Position numbers and translations under genes: made by a program. A DNA stretch of 64,000 nt from Enterococcus aquimarinus. Its GTDB lineage: Bacteria > Bacillota > Bacilli > Lactobacillales > Enterococcaceae. This document shows, one piece after another, positions 8,112 through 17,092 of the stretch. The DNA is taken from assembly GCF_001885765.1 (NCBI RefSeq), contig NZ_JXKD01000002.1, forward strand, positions 1 to 64,000. Reading direction: 5' to 3'. Below the pieces are notes generated by a model, which saw only the letters and a list, made by a program, of their open reading frames with translations, was not told where the DNA came from and did no database searches. Numbering within the stretch: position 1 is the first letter of the stretch; each line of letters begins with the position of its first letter.

Positions 8112-10085
8112 TTACTGATAAATAAAGAATTCCCCAATTGGCGTTTTGGTTTTCAGGTCTCCTTGTTTCGTTAAGATAAAATGATCCATTTTTTCACTAT
8201 TTGTCATGACGACAACGACATCGGTTTTCTTTCCTGCCGCTTTGACCTTCGCCAAATCCATTTCGGCTAAAAGTGTTTCTGGTGTTACTTGGTCGCCCAC
8301 TTGAACTTTTACCGTAAACGGCGTCCCTTTTAACTCAACGGTATCCAACCCCATATGAATTAAGATTTCGGCTCCAAGTGGTGTTAAAATACCTATCGCA
8401 TGTTGCGTTTCAAAAATACTAATCACTTCACCTGTCACCGGCGCATAAATCTTGCCGTCCGTTGGTTGTAATGCAAAACCTTCGCCCATTATTTTTTTGG
8501 AGAAGACAGGATCTGGTACCTCGTCTAAGGCAATGATGTTTCCATTTCCGGGAGAAAATAATAATTCTTTTCGAATATTTTTTTCAGCATTCGTGGTTAA
8601 CTCTGCCACTGATTGTTCAACTGGAACCGAAGCTTCCGTAGACGCACCACTCGTTGCGACTTGCGCTTCTTTATTAAAAATGCCTTGTTTTTCAAAGAAA
8701 ATCGTTAAGAAGATTGGCACAACGACTGCAATCGCCATGGCAATTGCGAAGGATAACCAACCGCCACCTTCTGTTCCATTAATGGCCAAAATCCCTGGCA
8801 AGCCACCAACACCGATCGCATTTGCTCGAACACCCATAATATTGTTGAACATCGCCGCTGTACCTGAACCAATCATTGCGGCTACAAAAGGATACACATA
8901 TTTTAAATTAATCCCAAACATCGCGGGTTCCGTTACACCTAAATAGGCTGAAATCATCGACGGAACCGATACTTGTTCTTCTTTTTTGTTGCCACGGTGT
9001 AAGAAAATAATAGCCAACACCGCTGAGCCTTGAGCGATATTCGATAAAGCAATCATCGGCCATAAGTTTGTCGTATCATACGTGGCAATCAACTGCATAT
9101 CAATCGCATTCGTCATATGATGTAACCCCGTAATCACTAGTGGAGAATAGAGCATGCCGAAGACGAAACTAAATAGCCAACTAAAGGAAGAAGTTAACCC
9201 CGCATTTACCACTTTAGAAATCAAATCTCCTAACCACCAACCAACTGGTCCTAAAACAGCATGCGCGACTAAAATCGTCGGTAGCAAGGCAAATAATGGT
9301 ACAAAAATCATTGAGATTGCTTCTGGAATACGCTTTCTAAAAAATATTTCTAAATAGGCAAGTAAGAAACCTGCTAACATCGCTGGAATCACTTGCGCTT
9401 GATAACCAATTTTATCCATTTGAAAGAAGCCGAAATCCCAAAACGGAATATCTGCTGCAGCGGTTGTTCCGACAGAATAAGCATTTAATAATTGAGGAGA
9501 GACGAGTGTAATTCCGAGAATAATACCTAAAATTTGGGTTGTCCCCATTTTACGAGTGATACTCCAAGTAATTCCAACGGGTAAAAAGTGAAAAATCGCT
9601 TCACCTGGTAACCATAAGAAGTCATTGACCCCATTCCAAAAAACCGAACGCGATGCCAACGTGGCTCCATCAAAATTAATTTCACCTAAGACATTTCGAA
9701 AACCTAAAATAAGTCCACCCACAATAATTGCTGGAATAATTGGCGTAAAAATTTCAGCTAAGACAGCGATTGCTCTTTGAAACGCATTTTGATTTTGTTT
9801 CGCTAAATTCTTCGTTTGTTCTTTAGAGACACCTTCAATACCAGAAACGGCCGTGAATTCATTGTAAAAAGTCGAGACATCATTCCCAATAATAACTTGA
9901 AATTGCCCCGCGTTCGTAAACATTCCTTTGACACTTTGGAGCTCTTCAATCGCTTTTTCATTTGCTTTTGAAGGATCATTTAACACAAACCGCATTCTTG
10001 TCGCACAATGAGTGACTGCTGCAATATTTTCTTTTCCACCAACAAATTCCAAGAGCTTTTCGACATCTGCTTGATATTTCCCCAT
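8112..10085 (-). CDS. treB: PTS system trehalose-type EIIBCA
   Basis: A phosphotransferase permease that imports a disaccharide and phosphorylates it, most likely trehalose to trehalose 6-phosphate. Domains in order: EIIB with phosphorylated Cys27 (THCATRMRF), EIIC with about ten membrane segments, and a C-terminal glucose-type EIIA whose active His lies in ILIHMGLDTVELKG. The 657 residues fit TreB fused to an EIIA. The start at 10085 follows AGGAGGAGAGAGG; the frame is open to 10115, but that codon overlaps an operator. The divergent neighbour is a GH65 phosphorylase, and a TreR-type regulator lies nearby. Maltose is an alternative substrate, because enterococci have a similar PTS/GH65 pair for it. 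Confidence 0.82.
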   Translation of the reverse strand: MGKYQADVEKLLEFVGGKENIAAVTHCATRMRFVLNDPSKANEKAIEELQSVKGMFTNAGQFQVIIGNDVSTFYNEFTAVSGIEGVSKEQTKNLAKQNQNAFQRAIAVLAEIFTPIIPAIIVGGLILGFRNVLGEINFDGATLASRSVFWNGVNDFLWLPGEAIFHFLPVGITWSITRKMGTTQILGIILGITLVSPQLLNAYSVGTTAAADIPFWDFGFFQMDKIGYQAQVIPAMLAGFLLAYLEIFFRKRIPEAISMIFVPLFALLPTILVAHAVLGPVGWWLGDLISKVVNAGLTSSFSWLFSFVFGMLYSPLVITGLHHMTNAIDMQLIATYDTTNLWPMIALSNIAQGSAVLAIIFLHRGNKKEEQVSVPSMISAYLGVTEPAMFGINLKYVYPFVAAMIGSGTAAMFNNIMGVRANAIGVGGLPGILAINGTEGGGWLSFAIAMAIAVVVPIFLTIFFEKQGIFNKEAQVATSGASTEASVPVEQSVAELTTNAEKNIRKELLFSPGNGNIIALDEVPDPVFSKKIMGEGFALQPTDGKIYAPVTGEVISIFETQHAIGILTPLGAEILIHMGLDTVELKGTPFTVKVQVGDQVTPETLLAEMDLAKVKAAGKKTDVVVVMTNSEKMDHFILTKQGDLKTKTPIGEFFIYQ

Positions 10086-10103
10086 ATCCTCTCTCCTCCT
10101 AAA

Positions 10104-10115
10104 TTGTATATACAT
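10104..10115. promoter_or_regulatory. Candidate TreR operator in the treB leader
   Basis: TTGTATATACAT is nearly palindromic and close to the TTGTATATACAA operator known for Bacillus TreR. It lies just downstream of the predicted treB transcription start. Confidence 0.55.
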
Positions 10116-10130
10116 GTTTAGTACAGTTTT

Positions 10131-10169
10131 ATCATAGCGGTATTTGATTTTTTTTGCAAGCGTTTTTAT
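10131..10169 (-). promoter_or_regulatory. treB promoter with overlapping cre-like site
   Basis: On the minus strand, TTGCAA (10154-10159) and TATGAT (10131-10136) are 17 bases apart. The -35 overlaps AAAACGCTTGCA (within 10153-10169), which resembles a CcpA cre site and suggests glucose repression. Confidence 0.65.
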
Positions 10170-10197
10170 TTATTTTTTATCGAACTACCCCTTCTAC

Positions 10198-10241
10198 TTG
10201 TATTCCCTTACATTTTCATTTATCATACTTGTATAGACAAG
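10198..10241 (+). promoter_or_regulatory. GH65 gene promoter with operator at the start site
   Basis: TTGTAT (10198-10203) and TATCAT (10221-10226) are 17 bases apart. CTTGTATAGACAAG (10228-10241), an inverted repeat resembling the treB operator, begins one base after the -10. A bound repressor there would block initiation. Confidence 0.65.
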
Positions 10242-10261
10242 ATGAAAGGAGCCGTTAACGC

Positions 10262-12892
10262 ATGGTGTATTTAAGACTCTCAAGAATTAAAACGCAATGG
10301 GAAGCTGCTTTAAGTAGTGGTGAAAGTAAACTGTTTGAGACATTCGATTTCTTACAGGTTACGCGTTTACAAAGCTGGTTAGAAAAAAAACAAGTAATGG
10401 GTGGGTATTTTTTAGAGAAGGTATTCTTTGAACATCAACACAAGAAAGTTGCACTGGATGCTTATTTGACTGAAACCTTAAACCGGCCTTTCGTCGTCAG
10501 TACGAAAGAAGGATGGCAACAACAATGTCAAGAACTCCCTTGGAAACTGACTTATGAAGGCTATTATCCAGGGATAGATGAATATTCCATCGAATCATTG
10601 TTAACTGTTGGCAATGGCTATCTGGCAATCCGAGGCACCACTCCTGAAATGAACATCAGTGACGATTGTTATCCAGGAACGTATCTGGCTGGACTTTATA
10701 ATACGGTCGAGTCTCTCGTAGAATCAGAAGTGATCACGAATGAAGACTTTGTCAATATTCCTAACGCACAAAAAATGACCCTTTTGATTGACGGACAAGC
10801 CGTCGATTTTGCTCCTCATCAGTTGCTTTCAATGACGAGAGAACTCGATTTGAAAACAGGTCTCTTCCAAAGCTGGGCCACTTTCTCTTTTCCGGATGGC
10901 AAACAAATCGCCGTTCACACACAGCGTTTTGTCAGTATGGCTGCTGTTCAGCAAGTTCACCTTCGCTATACGTTTAAACCCCTAAACTTTTCAGGCGACA
11001 TTTCGTTTGTTTCGGAAATAGACGGCGATGTATACAATTACAACGTCGCGCGCTACCGTAAATTAACCAAGCACCACCTGCAAATATTAGCGCTAGAAGC
11101 CAATCATGCTGCTTTTAGAATCAGTGCTCAAACCACGCAATCAAAACGTACGATTGTCCAACAAGGAATCTTACGAAGCCACGATGTTGCACTTGAGCAA
11201 CTCGTAATTGAACAATCAGCGGACCAATTGCACCAAATCCTGCCCGTTTCGGCGATTAAAGGACAGTCATACACCTTTGAGAAAGTCATCGATATTTCTC
11301 AGTATCGCAAAGAAGATGAGGTGCCTTCTTTCCAATGGAAAGAGCATTTCCCAACGTTCGATGAGGCTTTTAGCGAATCCGTCAAAGCTTGGCAATTACT
11401 CTGGGATAAAGCCCAAATCGTCGTTCAAGGCGATTTAATGTCGCAAAAACTCCTAAATTTGCATACTTATCACTTGCTAACTTCGGCTTCACCCAACGGT
11501 AATCAAGGATTGGATGCCAGTGTCACGGCTCGCGGCTTACATGGTGAAGCTTATCGCGGACATATTTTTTGGGATGAATTATTTATTCTGCCCTTTTATT
11601 TCCTTCATTTCCCTGAAACTGCCAAAGAATTACTTCTCTATCGTTACCGTCGTTTAGCTCAAGCCAAACGCAATGCCCAAGAAGCGGGTTATGCGGGTGC
11701 TATGTATCCTTGGCAATCCGGATTGGATGGGTCTGAGCAATCCCAAAAAATTCATTTGAATCCTGTTAGCGGCCAATGGAAAGAAGATAACAGTCGCTTA
11801 CAACGCCACGTCTCACTAGCGGTTGCTTACAATATTTGGCAATACTGGAATCAAACACATGATGCTCCCTTCATGCACGAATATGGGCTTGAAATGCTGT
11901 TAGAAATTGCCCATTTTTGGCAAAGCATCGCACGATTTGATCCCAACCATCAGCGCTATTCAATCGAAAATGTCATGGGACCGGATGAATTCCACGAAAA
12001 ATATCCCTCTGCGCAAAAAGGCGGGCTCAAAAATAATGCGTATACCAATATGATGGTTGTCTGGCTCTTTGAAACTATCGAAACCTTAACCAATACTTTC
12101 GATGCTAAGATCCTCGACGAACAATTAAGCAAAATCAATGCTCCTAAAAACTTTCTTCAAAAAATGAAAGAAATCAAGCATCAGCTCTACCTGGAAATCA
12201 ATGAGGATGGCATTATTGCGCAGTTTGAAGGGTATTTTAAGTTAAAAGAATTAGATTGGGCAGCCTATCAAGCAAAATATTCGAATATTTATCGTATGGA
12301 TCGCCTTTTAAATGCAGAAGGGTTATCTGCCGATGATTACCAAGTGGCCAAACAGGCGGATACGTTAATGATTTTTTATAATCTTTCCAAGAAGCAAGTC
12401 GATCATATTTTAACAGATTTAAATTACACACTTCCGGAAGATTACGTTGAGCAAAATTTAGCGTATTATCTCGCGCGTACGACACATGGTTCGACGCTTT
12501 CTCGGATCGTGCATGCCCAACTCGCCGCCATTGTGAAAGATGATGTACTCACTTGGCGCTTATTCCAAGAAGCATTATCCTCTGATTATCATGACATTCA
12601 AGGAGGAACCACGGCAGAAGGCATTCACGCCGGCGTAATGGCTGCTACTTTATGGATTCCCTTAAGCACCTTTGCGGGTTTAGATTTGCGTCAAGGAACC
12701 GTTACGTTCCGTCCTCGCTTACCCGAGCATTGGGAAATGTTACGTTTCAATTTCACTTGGCGAAAAATTGATTTTCATGTCTGTCTGACGAGCAATTACC
12801 TCGAGATTACCAGCAGTCATGATTGTGAAATCGCCCTTTTTGAACAAACAGTCTTTCTACAAAAACAGCTGACCAAAATAGTACACTATTGA
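10262..12892 (+). CDS. GH65 disaccharide phosphorylase, probably trehalose 6-phosphate phosphorylase
   Basis: GH65 phosphorylases split an alpha-disaccharide with inorganic phosphate. With a trehalose PTS and TreR beside it, trehalose 6-phosphate (giving glucose 6-phosphate and beta-glucose 1-phosphate) is the likely substrate, as for Lactococcus TrePP. The catalytic acid is probably Glu576 in VMGPDEFHE, and the C-terminal part has TTHGST, as in family phosphate sites. At 876 residues it is about 100 longer than typical GH65 enzymes: the family domain begins near residue 94 (WKLTYEGY), after an N-terminal extension I do not recognise. AAAGGAG precedes the ATG. No beta-phosphoglucomutase gene is in the window. 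Maltose 6'-phosphate phosphorylase is the alternative. Confidence 0.75.
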   Translation: MVYLRLSRIKTQWEAALSSGESKLFETFDFLQVTRLQSWLEKKQVMGGYFLEKVFFEHQHKKVALDAYLTETLNRPFVVSTKEGWQQQCQELPWKLTYEGYYPGIDEYSIESLLTVGNGYLAIRGTTPEMNISDDCYPGTYLAGLYNTVESLVESEVITNEDFVNIPNAQKMTLLIDGQAVDFAPHQLLSMTRELDLKTGLFQSWATFSFPDGKQIAVHTQRFVSMAAVQQVHLRYTFKPLNFSGDISFVSEIDGDVYNYNVARYRKLTKHHLQILALEANHAAFRISAQTTQSKRTIVQQGILRSHDVALEQLVIEQSADQLHQILPVSAIKGQSYTFEKVIDISQYRKEDEVPSFQWKEHFPTFDEAFSESVKAWQLLWDKAQIVVQGDLMSQKLLNLHTYHLLTSASPNGNQGLDASVTARGLHGEAYRGHIFWDELFILPFYFLHFPETAKELLLYRYRRLAQAKRNAQEAGYAGAMYPWQSGLDGSEQSQKIHLNPVSGQWKEDNSRLQRHVSLAVAYNIWQYWNQTHDAPFMHEYGLEMLLEIAHFWQSIARFDPNHQRYSIENVMGPDEFHEKYPSAQKGGLKNNAYTNMMVVWLFETIETLTNTFDAKILDEQLSKINAPKNFLQKMKEIKHQLYLEINEDGIIAQFEGYFKLKELDWAAYQAKYSNIYRMDRLLNAEGLSADDYQVAKQADTLMIFYNLSKKQVDHILTDLNYTLPEDYVEQNLAYYLARTTHGSTLSRIVHAQLAAIVKDDVLTWRLFQEALSSDYHDIQGGTTAEGIHAGVMAATLWIPLSTFAGLDLRQGTVTFRPRLPEHWEMLRFNFTWRKIDFHVCLTSNYLEITSSHDCEIALFEQTVFLQKQLTKIVHY

Positions 12893-13010
12893 AGCACGTT
12901 CTCATTTCCTGTTTTATAAAATCATTCAGGAGGCTTCAGTAAGAAGAAATCACTGTGAGTTTGCTCGTTATTCACTGGTTTTTAGATTGTTATTTTGATT
13001 CAGCCGCCAA

Positions 13011-13039
13011 TTGCAATCTCTGTTATTCCTCGCTATAAT
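13011..13039 (+). promoter_or_regulatory. treR promoter
   Basis: TTGCAA and TATAAT are separated by exactly 17 bases. The start of transcription falls only a few bases before the ribosome site, so the leader is very short. Confidence 0.75.
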
Positions 13040-13061
13040 AGGTTCAAAGAAGGGGTTGCAT

Positions 13062-13778
13062 ATGAATAAATTCAAAGAAATTTTTTTAGACTTAGAACAA
13101 AAAATTTTGACAAAAGTCTATCCTCCTCATACGTTATTACCAAGTGAAAAACAATTAATTGATATTTACGGAGCTTCACGCGAAACGATTCGCAAAGCGC
13201 TCAATTTATTACGCAATGCTGGTTACATCCAAAAAAAACAAGGAAAAGGATCGATTGTCTTAGACTTTAGTCGCTTCGATTTTCCAATTTCAGGCTTAAC
13301 GAGTTTTAAAGAATTACAAGATACGCAAAACATTCTCAATGAAACAACCGTTGTCACCTTAAAAAAAATTCCTGTGTCACTAGAAATCCACGAAGCTACC
13401 CAGTGGTCTTTAGAGGAAGAAGTGTGGCATTTGGTTCGCCAACGAAAGATTGATGGTGAGGTCGTTATTTTAGACACCGATTTCTTATTGACAAGCATTG
13501 TACCCGAACTGCCGAAAGAAGAAGCCGAACAATCAATCTATCATTATTTTGAAGAAGTATTGCACCTCGACATCGCTTACGCCCAAAAAGAAATTGTGGT
13601 TGAACCGATTACACAGCAAACGCGAGAATTGATGGATTTACTCCCCAATGACACACATGTCGTGGTTGTGAGAAGTCTTGTTTATTTAGAAGATACTCGC
13701 TGTTTTGAATACACCGAATCCATTCATCGCCTCGATAAATTTCGTTTCGTTGACTTTGCCCGTCGGAAAAAAATATAA
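13062..13778 (+). CDS. treR: GntR-family transcriptional regulator, TreR type
   Basis: A 238-residue repressor with an N-terminal GntR winged helix (about residues 5-72, LLPSEKQLIDIYGASRETIR) and a C-terminal UTRA ligand-binding domain. The length and layout match TreR, which releases DNA when trehalose 6-phosphate binds. GAAGGGG precedes this ATG; the frame is open upstream to 13011, but that part overlaps the promoter. It lies downstream of the GH65 gene and has its own promoter. Two candidate operators control the divergent treB and GH65 genes. Confidence 0.83.
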   Translation: MNKFKEIFLDLEQKILTKVYPPHTLLPSEKQLIDIYGASRETIRKALNLLRNAGYIQKKQGKGSIVLDFSRFDFPISGLTSFKELQDTQNILNETTVVTLKKIPVSLEIHEATQWSLEEEVWHLVRQRKIDGEVVILDTDFLLTSIVPELPKEEAEQSIYHYFEEVLHLDIAYAQKEIVVEPITQQTRELMDLLPNDTHVVVVRSLVYLEDTRCFEYTESIHRLDKFRFVDFARRKKI

Positions 13779-13825
13779 AGCGTAGCAAGGACACATAAAC
13801 TATGTGTTCTTTGCTACGCTTTATT
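13777..13825. terminator. Bidirectional terminator between treR and the lacI-type gene
   Basis: A long, nearly perfect inverted repeat (AAAGCGTAGCAA... / ...TTTGCTACGCTTT) sits between two convergent genes. It overlaps both stop codons. Confidence 0.85.
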
Positions 13826-14891
13826 ATGATTCGGAATGGCTCAAAAATGATGTTAACGGGGCACAACTTTTTCTTTCGATTAATGTTACGGGCACGACAT
13901 TAATCGAAGGCGTAAGGTCTTCTTCAATGGCTTCGATAATTAATTTCGTAGCTAAATCAGCCATATTGACCAATTCCATTTTTACAGAAGTAAGAGGTGG
14001 ATGAAAATATTTAGCCGACTCAATATCATCAAATCCTACTACCGAAATATCTTCTGGAACCTTTAGTCCCTCTTCATTAATCGCTTTGATCGCTCCAAAA
14101 GCAATCTTATCATTACTTGCAAAAATAGCTGAAAAAGGCTGTTCTCCCCCTAGCAGTCTTTTTGCAGCTTCATACCCAGCTTTTTCGACAAATTCACTTT
14201 GGATAATTAGCTCACTATTGACTGCTATCCCTGCATTTTCGAGTGCTTTTTTATAACCTTCCATTCTAGCCTTCGCAGAAAACTTCACCGATCCACCAGT
14301 AATATGGGCAATTTGGCGATGATTTTGTTCTACTAAATAGTTAGTTGCTTCGTATGCACCATTGTAATTATCCGCATTGACAATAATACACTGATTGTAG
14401 GCTTGAACATCAGGCCGTATCGATTGATCGACCAATACGACTTTATAACCTTTATGAATGATTCTTTTGATCGTTTCATCATTATCATTTTGTCCAATAA
14501 AAATACCACCAGAAATCGTCTTATTATAAAAACACTCTTCAATTTTTTCATATCCTTCAATTGAGTGGATAATTTGAACCAAAACCAAATAATCTAATTC
14601 ACTTGACCGTTCAATAACTGAACTGGTGAATTCTAAATAATAAGGGCTCTTCGTTATTCTATTTTTTAAGCTATCTTCCTCGCTATTAAAATCAATAATG
14701 AATAAACCAATCACTTTATTTTGACTTCCTGCTAGCATTCTTGCCGATGCATGTGGGACGTAATCATATTCTTTAATAACTTTTAGGACTTTTTCTCTTG
14801 TTTCTGCTGGAACATTTGAATAATTATTAATCACACGTGACACGGTACTTCTTGAAACACCTGCCAATTTGGCAATTTCTGTGCTATTCAT
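13824..14891 (-). CDS. LacI-family regulator of the adjacent beta-glucoside operon
   Basis: A 355-residue repressor with an N-terminal LacI helix-turn-helix ([20 protein letters not shown]) followed by a periplasmic-binding-protein-like sensor domain. The start at 14891 is chosen because GGGGAG lies 8 bases upstream and the HTH then begins normally. It is the last gene behind the PTS/GH1/ROK operon on the same strand, separated by a terminator and with its own promoter. That promoter carries a variant of the two operators found before the operon, which suggests both pathway control and autoregulation. The effector is unknown. Confidence 0.88.
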   Translation of the reverse strand: MNSTEIAKLAGVSRSTVSRVINNYSNVPAETREKVLKVIKEYDYVPHASARMLAGSQNKVIGLFIIDFNSEEDSLKNRITKSPYYLEFTSSVIERSSELDYLVLVQIIHSIEGYEKIEECFYNKTISGGIFIGQNDNDETIKRIIHKGYKVVLVDQSIRPDVQAYNQCIIVNADNYNGAYEATNYLVEQNHRQIAHITGGSVKFSAKARMEGYKKALENAGIAVNSELIIQSEFVEKAGYEAAKRLLGGEQPFSAIFASNDKIAFGAIKAINEEGLKVPEDISVVGFDDIESAKYFHPPLTSVKMELVNMADLATKLIIEAIEEDLTPSINVVPVTLIERKSCAPLTSFLSHSES

Positions 14892-14911
14892 CTTGTCTTC
14901 TCCCCCCAATC

Positions 14912-14962
14912 ATAAACTCGCGTTCTCATTGTAACCATATCTGATTCTTTCGGTTTTTTCAA
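14912..14962 (-). promoter_or_regulatory. lacI-type gene promoter with operator
   Basis: On the minus strand, TTGAAA (14957-14962) and TATGGT (14934-14939) are 17 bases apart. ATAAACTCGCGTTCTC (14912-14927) shares the ATAAAC half-site and CGCGTT core of the operators at 19555 and 19617. Confidence 0.55.
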
Positions 14963-14976
14963 TCATTATCCAAAAT

Positions 14977-15011
14977 AAAACACCCATAGATTTTATGATC
15001 TTGGGTGTTTT
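14977..15011. terminator. Terminator behind the beta-glucoside operon
   Basis: AAAACACCCA and TGGGTGTTTT form a 10-bp stem. It separates the EIIA gene from the lacI-type gene. Confidence 0.8.
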
Positions 15012-15043
15012 ACGTCAATTAACAAACATGCTTTATTACCAGC

Positions 15044-15367
15044 TTATACCAATGATGGCTTATTTAGTTGTTTAAACATTGCAATCATTTCCTCAATCAA
15101 AATTTTGATTGTTTCGGTTGCCATCATTTGATCTTCGGCGTGCATCAATAATAATGAGAATTCTACTTTATCCCCTGAAGCCTCTAACTGAATTAAATTT
15201 TTATGTTCATGGTGTCCGTTCACGAGATATGTATTTGCCTCTTCAAGCTTTTTTTCAGCTTCAGCATAGTTTCCTTCTCTTGCATCTCTTAATGATTCAA
15301 TCGCCAAAGATTTTGCCATCCCTACATTACTAATGATATTAAACGAAATTAATTCCATTCCATCCAT
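15044..15367 (-). CDS. PTS lactose/cellobiose-family EIIA
   Basis: A 107-residue all-helical EIIA of the Lac family that passes phosphate from HPr to EIIB. The active-site His is His76 in HAEDQM. AGGGG precedes the ATG. It is the last gene of the operon ROK-GH1-EIIB-EIIC-EIIA, so all three PTS parts are separate proteins here. Confidence 0.92.
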   Translation of the reverse strand: MDGMELISFNIISNVGMAKSLAIESLRDAREGNYAEAEKKLEEANTYLVNGHHEHKNLIQLEASGDKVEFSLLLMHAEDQMMATETIKILIEEMIAMFKQLNKPSLV

Positions 15368-15406
15368 TATTTTTAACCCCTATTCTATTCTTTTTACTTT
15401 ACTAAA

Positions 15407-16732
15407 TTAAGCTTCATTTTCTAATCTAGCTGCTTTATTCGCTGCTATCACAAATGGTGAGTAAATGATGACACTGACTGCTAAACAAAGAAACCCAACA
15501 AATAAGGCAGTGATATTACCACCTGTACCTAAGAAAGGCATTAACGGTCCTGGTGTTGTCCATGGAATACCGATTGTAACCGGTGGCATTATTTTAAGTA
15601 TCATCACTGCCGTATAACCAATCAAGGTTGTGACTAATGGCGTGATAATAAATGGAATGATATAAATTGGATTCAATACAATCGGTAAACCAAAGATAAT
15701 CATTTCATTAATGTTAAATAAACCAGGTGCTAAAGAAAGTTTCGCAATACTCTTTGATTCTTTGTTTTTCGAGAAAATCAACATCGCAATAATTAATCCT
15801 AGGGTAGCGCCTGAACCACCATACTCTGAAAAAGCTGTTACGAGACCACTATAAGTGATCGGATATGGCGCTCCCCACGTACTTCCAGTTTCAGCAAAGT
15901 GTAAAAGATTGGCATTCCCTGCTTCAGAGAACATGGTATCTCTAATCGCAGCAATTGTATTTGGTCCGTGAATCCCCATTGCCCAAAGTGATTGAGATAA
16001 TAAGGATAAGATTAAAACTGAGAACAAGCTTTGACTCATTTTTGTCAGTGGTGTTTGGATAATACTATAAATTAATTCGTGTAATCCACCCGGTGCAACC
16101 ATTTTTACAAAGTAGTTAAGAACTGAGAAGAAGACTGTTGTAATAATAATTGGAATTAATACTTTAAATGAGCGTGCAACTGCCGGAGGAACTTGTTCTG
16201 GCATTTTGATTTCTAACTTGTCAGACTGTGACAGACGTGACATTAATTCGCCGACTAACAGTCCCACTAAAATAGCAACGAAAAGACCTTGAGCACCTGT
16301 ATATTGTGTAGTGATGTAGTTGATTCCTTCGTTGTTGAAATAATCAGGATAAATAATGAAATAGACGGAAACCGCCGTTAAGCCTGTCAGTAAATCATCA
16401 CCATCTAATAATTTCGCTAAGTTTCGCGCAATTAAGAAGACAATTAAAATCGAGAAAATATCTGCAGAACCCTTTACAACCGGTGCAAAAACAGCTTGAA
16501 ATTGAACAATCCCAGGAAACAGCTTATCAAATTGCAATAATTTAAACATAAAACCATCAGCTGATAAGAAAACATTATTTAACAAGACCATTAATGATCC
16601 CGCCATTGTTAGGGGGAAAGATAAAATAAAGGCATCTCTTACCGCACATACATGTCGTTGTGCATTCAATTTCGAAGCAATCGGTACTAATAAACGTTCA
16701 ATAATATTTTGAAATTTGTCCATAAAACTCAT
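15407..16732 (-). CDS. PTS lactose/cellobiose-family EIIC
   Basis: The membrane channel of the PTS, 441 residues with about ten hydrophobic segments, in the CelB/LicC-like group. It transports and presents the beta-glucoside for phosphorylation by EIIB. AGAGGA precedes the ATG. The neighbouring GH1 enzyme points to cellobiose, gentiobiose or an aryl-beta-glucoside; the sequence alone does not fix the sugar. Confidence 0.92.
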   Translation of the reverse strand: MSFMDKFQNIIERLLVPIASKLNAQRHVCAVRDAFILSFPLTMAGSLMVLLNNVFLSADGFMFKLLQFDKLFPGIVQFQAVFAPVVKGSADIFSILIVFLIARNLAKLLDGDDLLTGLTAVSVYFIIYPDYFNNEGINYITTQYTGAQGLFVAILVGLLVGELMSRLSQSDKLEIKMPEQVPPAVARSFKVLIPIIITTVFFSVLNYFVKMVAPGGLHELIYSIIQTPLTKMSQSLFSVLILSLLSQSLWAMGIHGPNTIAAIRDTMFSEAGNANLLHFAETGSTWGAPYPITYSGLVTAFSEYGGSGATLGLIIAMLIFSKNKESKSIAKLSLAPGLFNINEMIIFGLPIVLNPIYIIPFIITPLVTTLIGYTAVMILKIMPPVTIGIPWTTPGPLMPFLGTGGNITALFVGFLCLAVSVIIYSPFVIAANKAARLENEA

Positions 16733-16748
16733 GTTCCATCCTCTTTTC

Positions 16749-17051
16749 TTAATTTATTTTTTGTAAAGCTTCTTCTAAAATGGCTTTTCCATTCATCATC
16801 CCGTATAAGCGCATATCCATTACTTCTACTGGGATTCTACCTTTGACAAGTTTTTCTACAGTTGGTTTTTGAAAACGAACTTGAGGACCTAATAGCACAA
16901 TGTCAACATGATCCACAGCTGTACTGGCTTCAGAGACAGAAAGCGCATCGATTTGCACTTCCACTCCTTTTTCTTTCGCAGCTTCTCGCATTTTGGTGAC
17001 CAATAAGCTCGTTGACATTCCTGCTGAACACACTAGTAAAATTTTCTTCAT
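16749..17051 (-). CDS. PTS lactose/cellobiose-family EIIB
   Basis: A 100-residue EIIB with the phosphorylated Cys8 in CSAGMSTS, the standard Lac-family P-loop. It takes phosphate from the EIIA and gives it to the sugar in EIIC. AAGGAG precedes the ATG. The gap to the EIIC gene is 16 bases. Confidence 0.94.
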   Translation of the reverse strand: MKKILLVCSAGMSTSLLVTKMREAAKEKGVEVQIDALSVSEASTAVDHVDIVLLGPQVRFQKPTVEKLVKGRIPVEVMDMRLYGMMNGKAILEEALQKIN

Positions 17052-17092
17052 GATTATTCTCTCCTTTTTCTCTTTGTTCGACCATTACTTTT

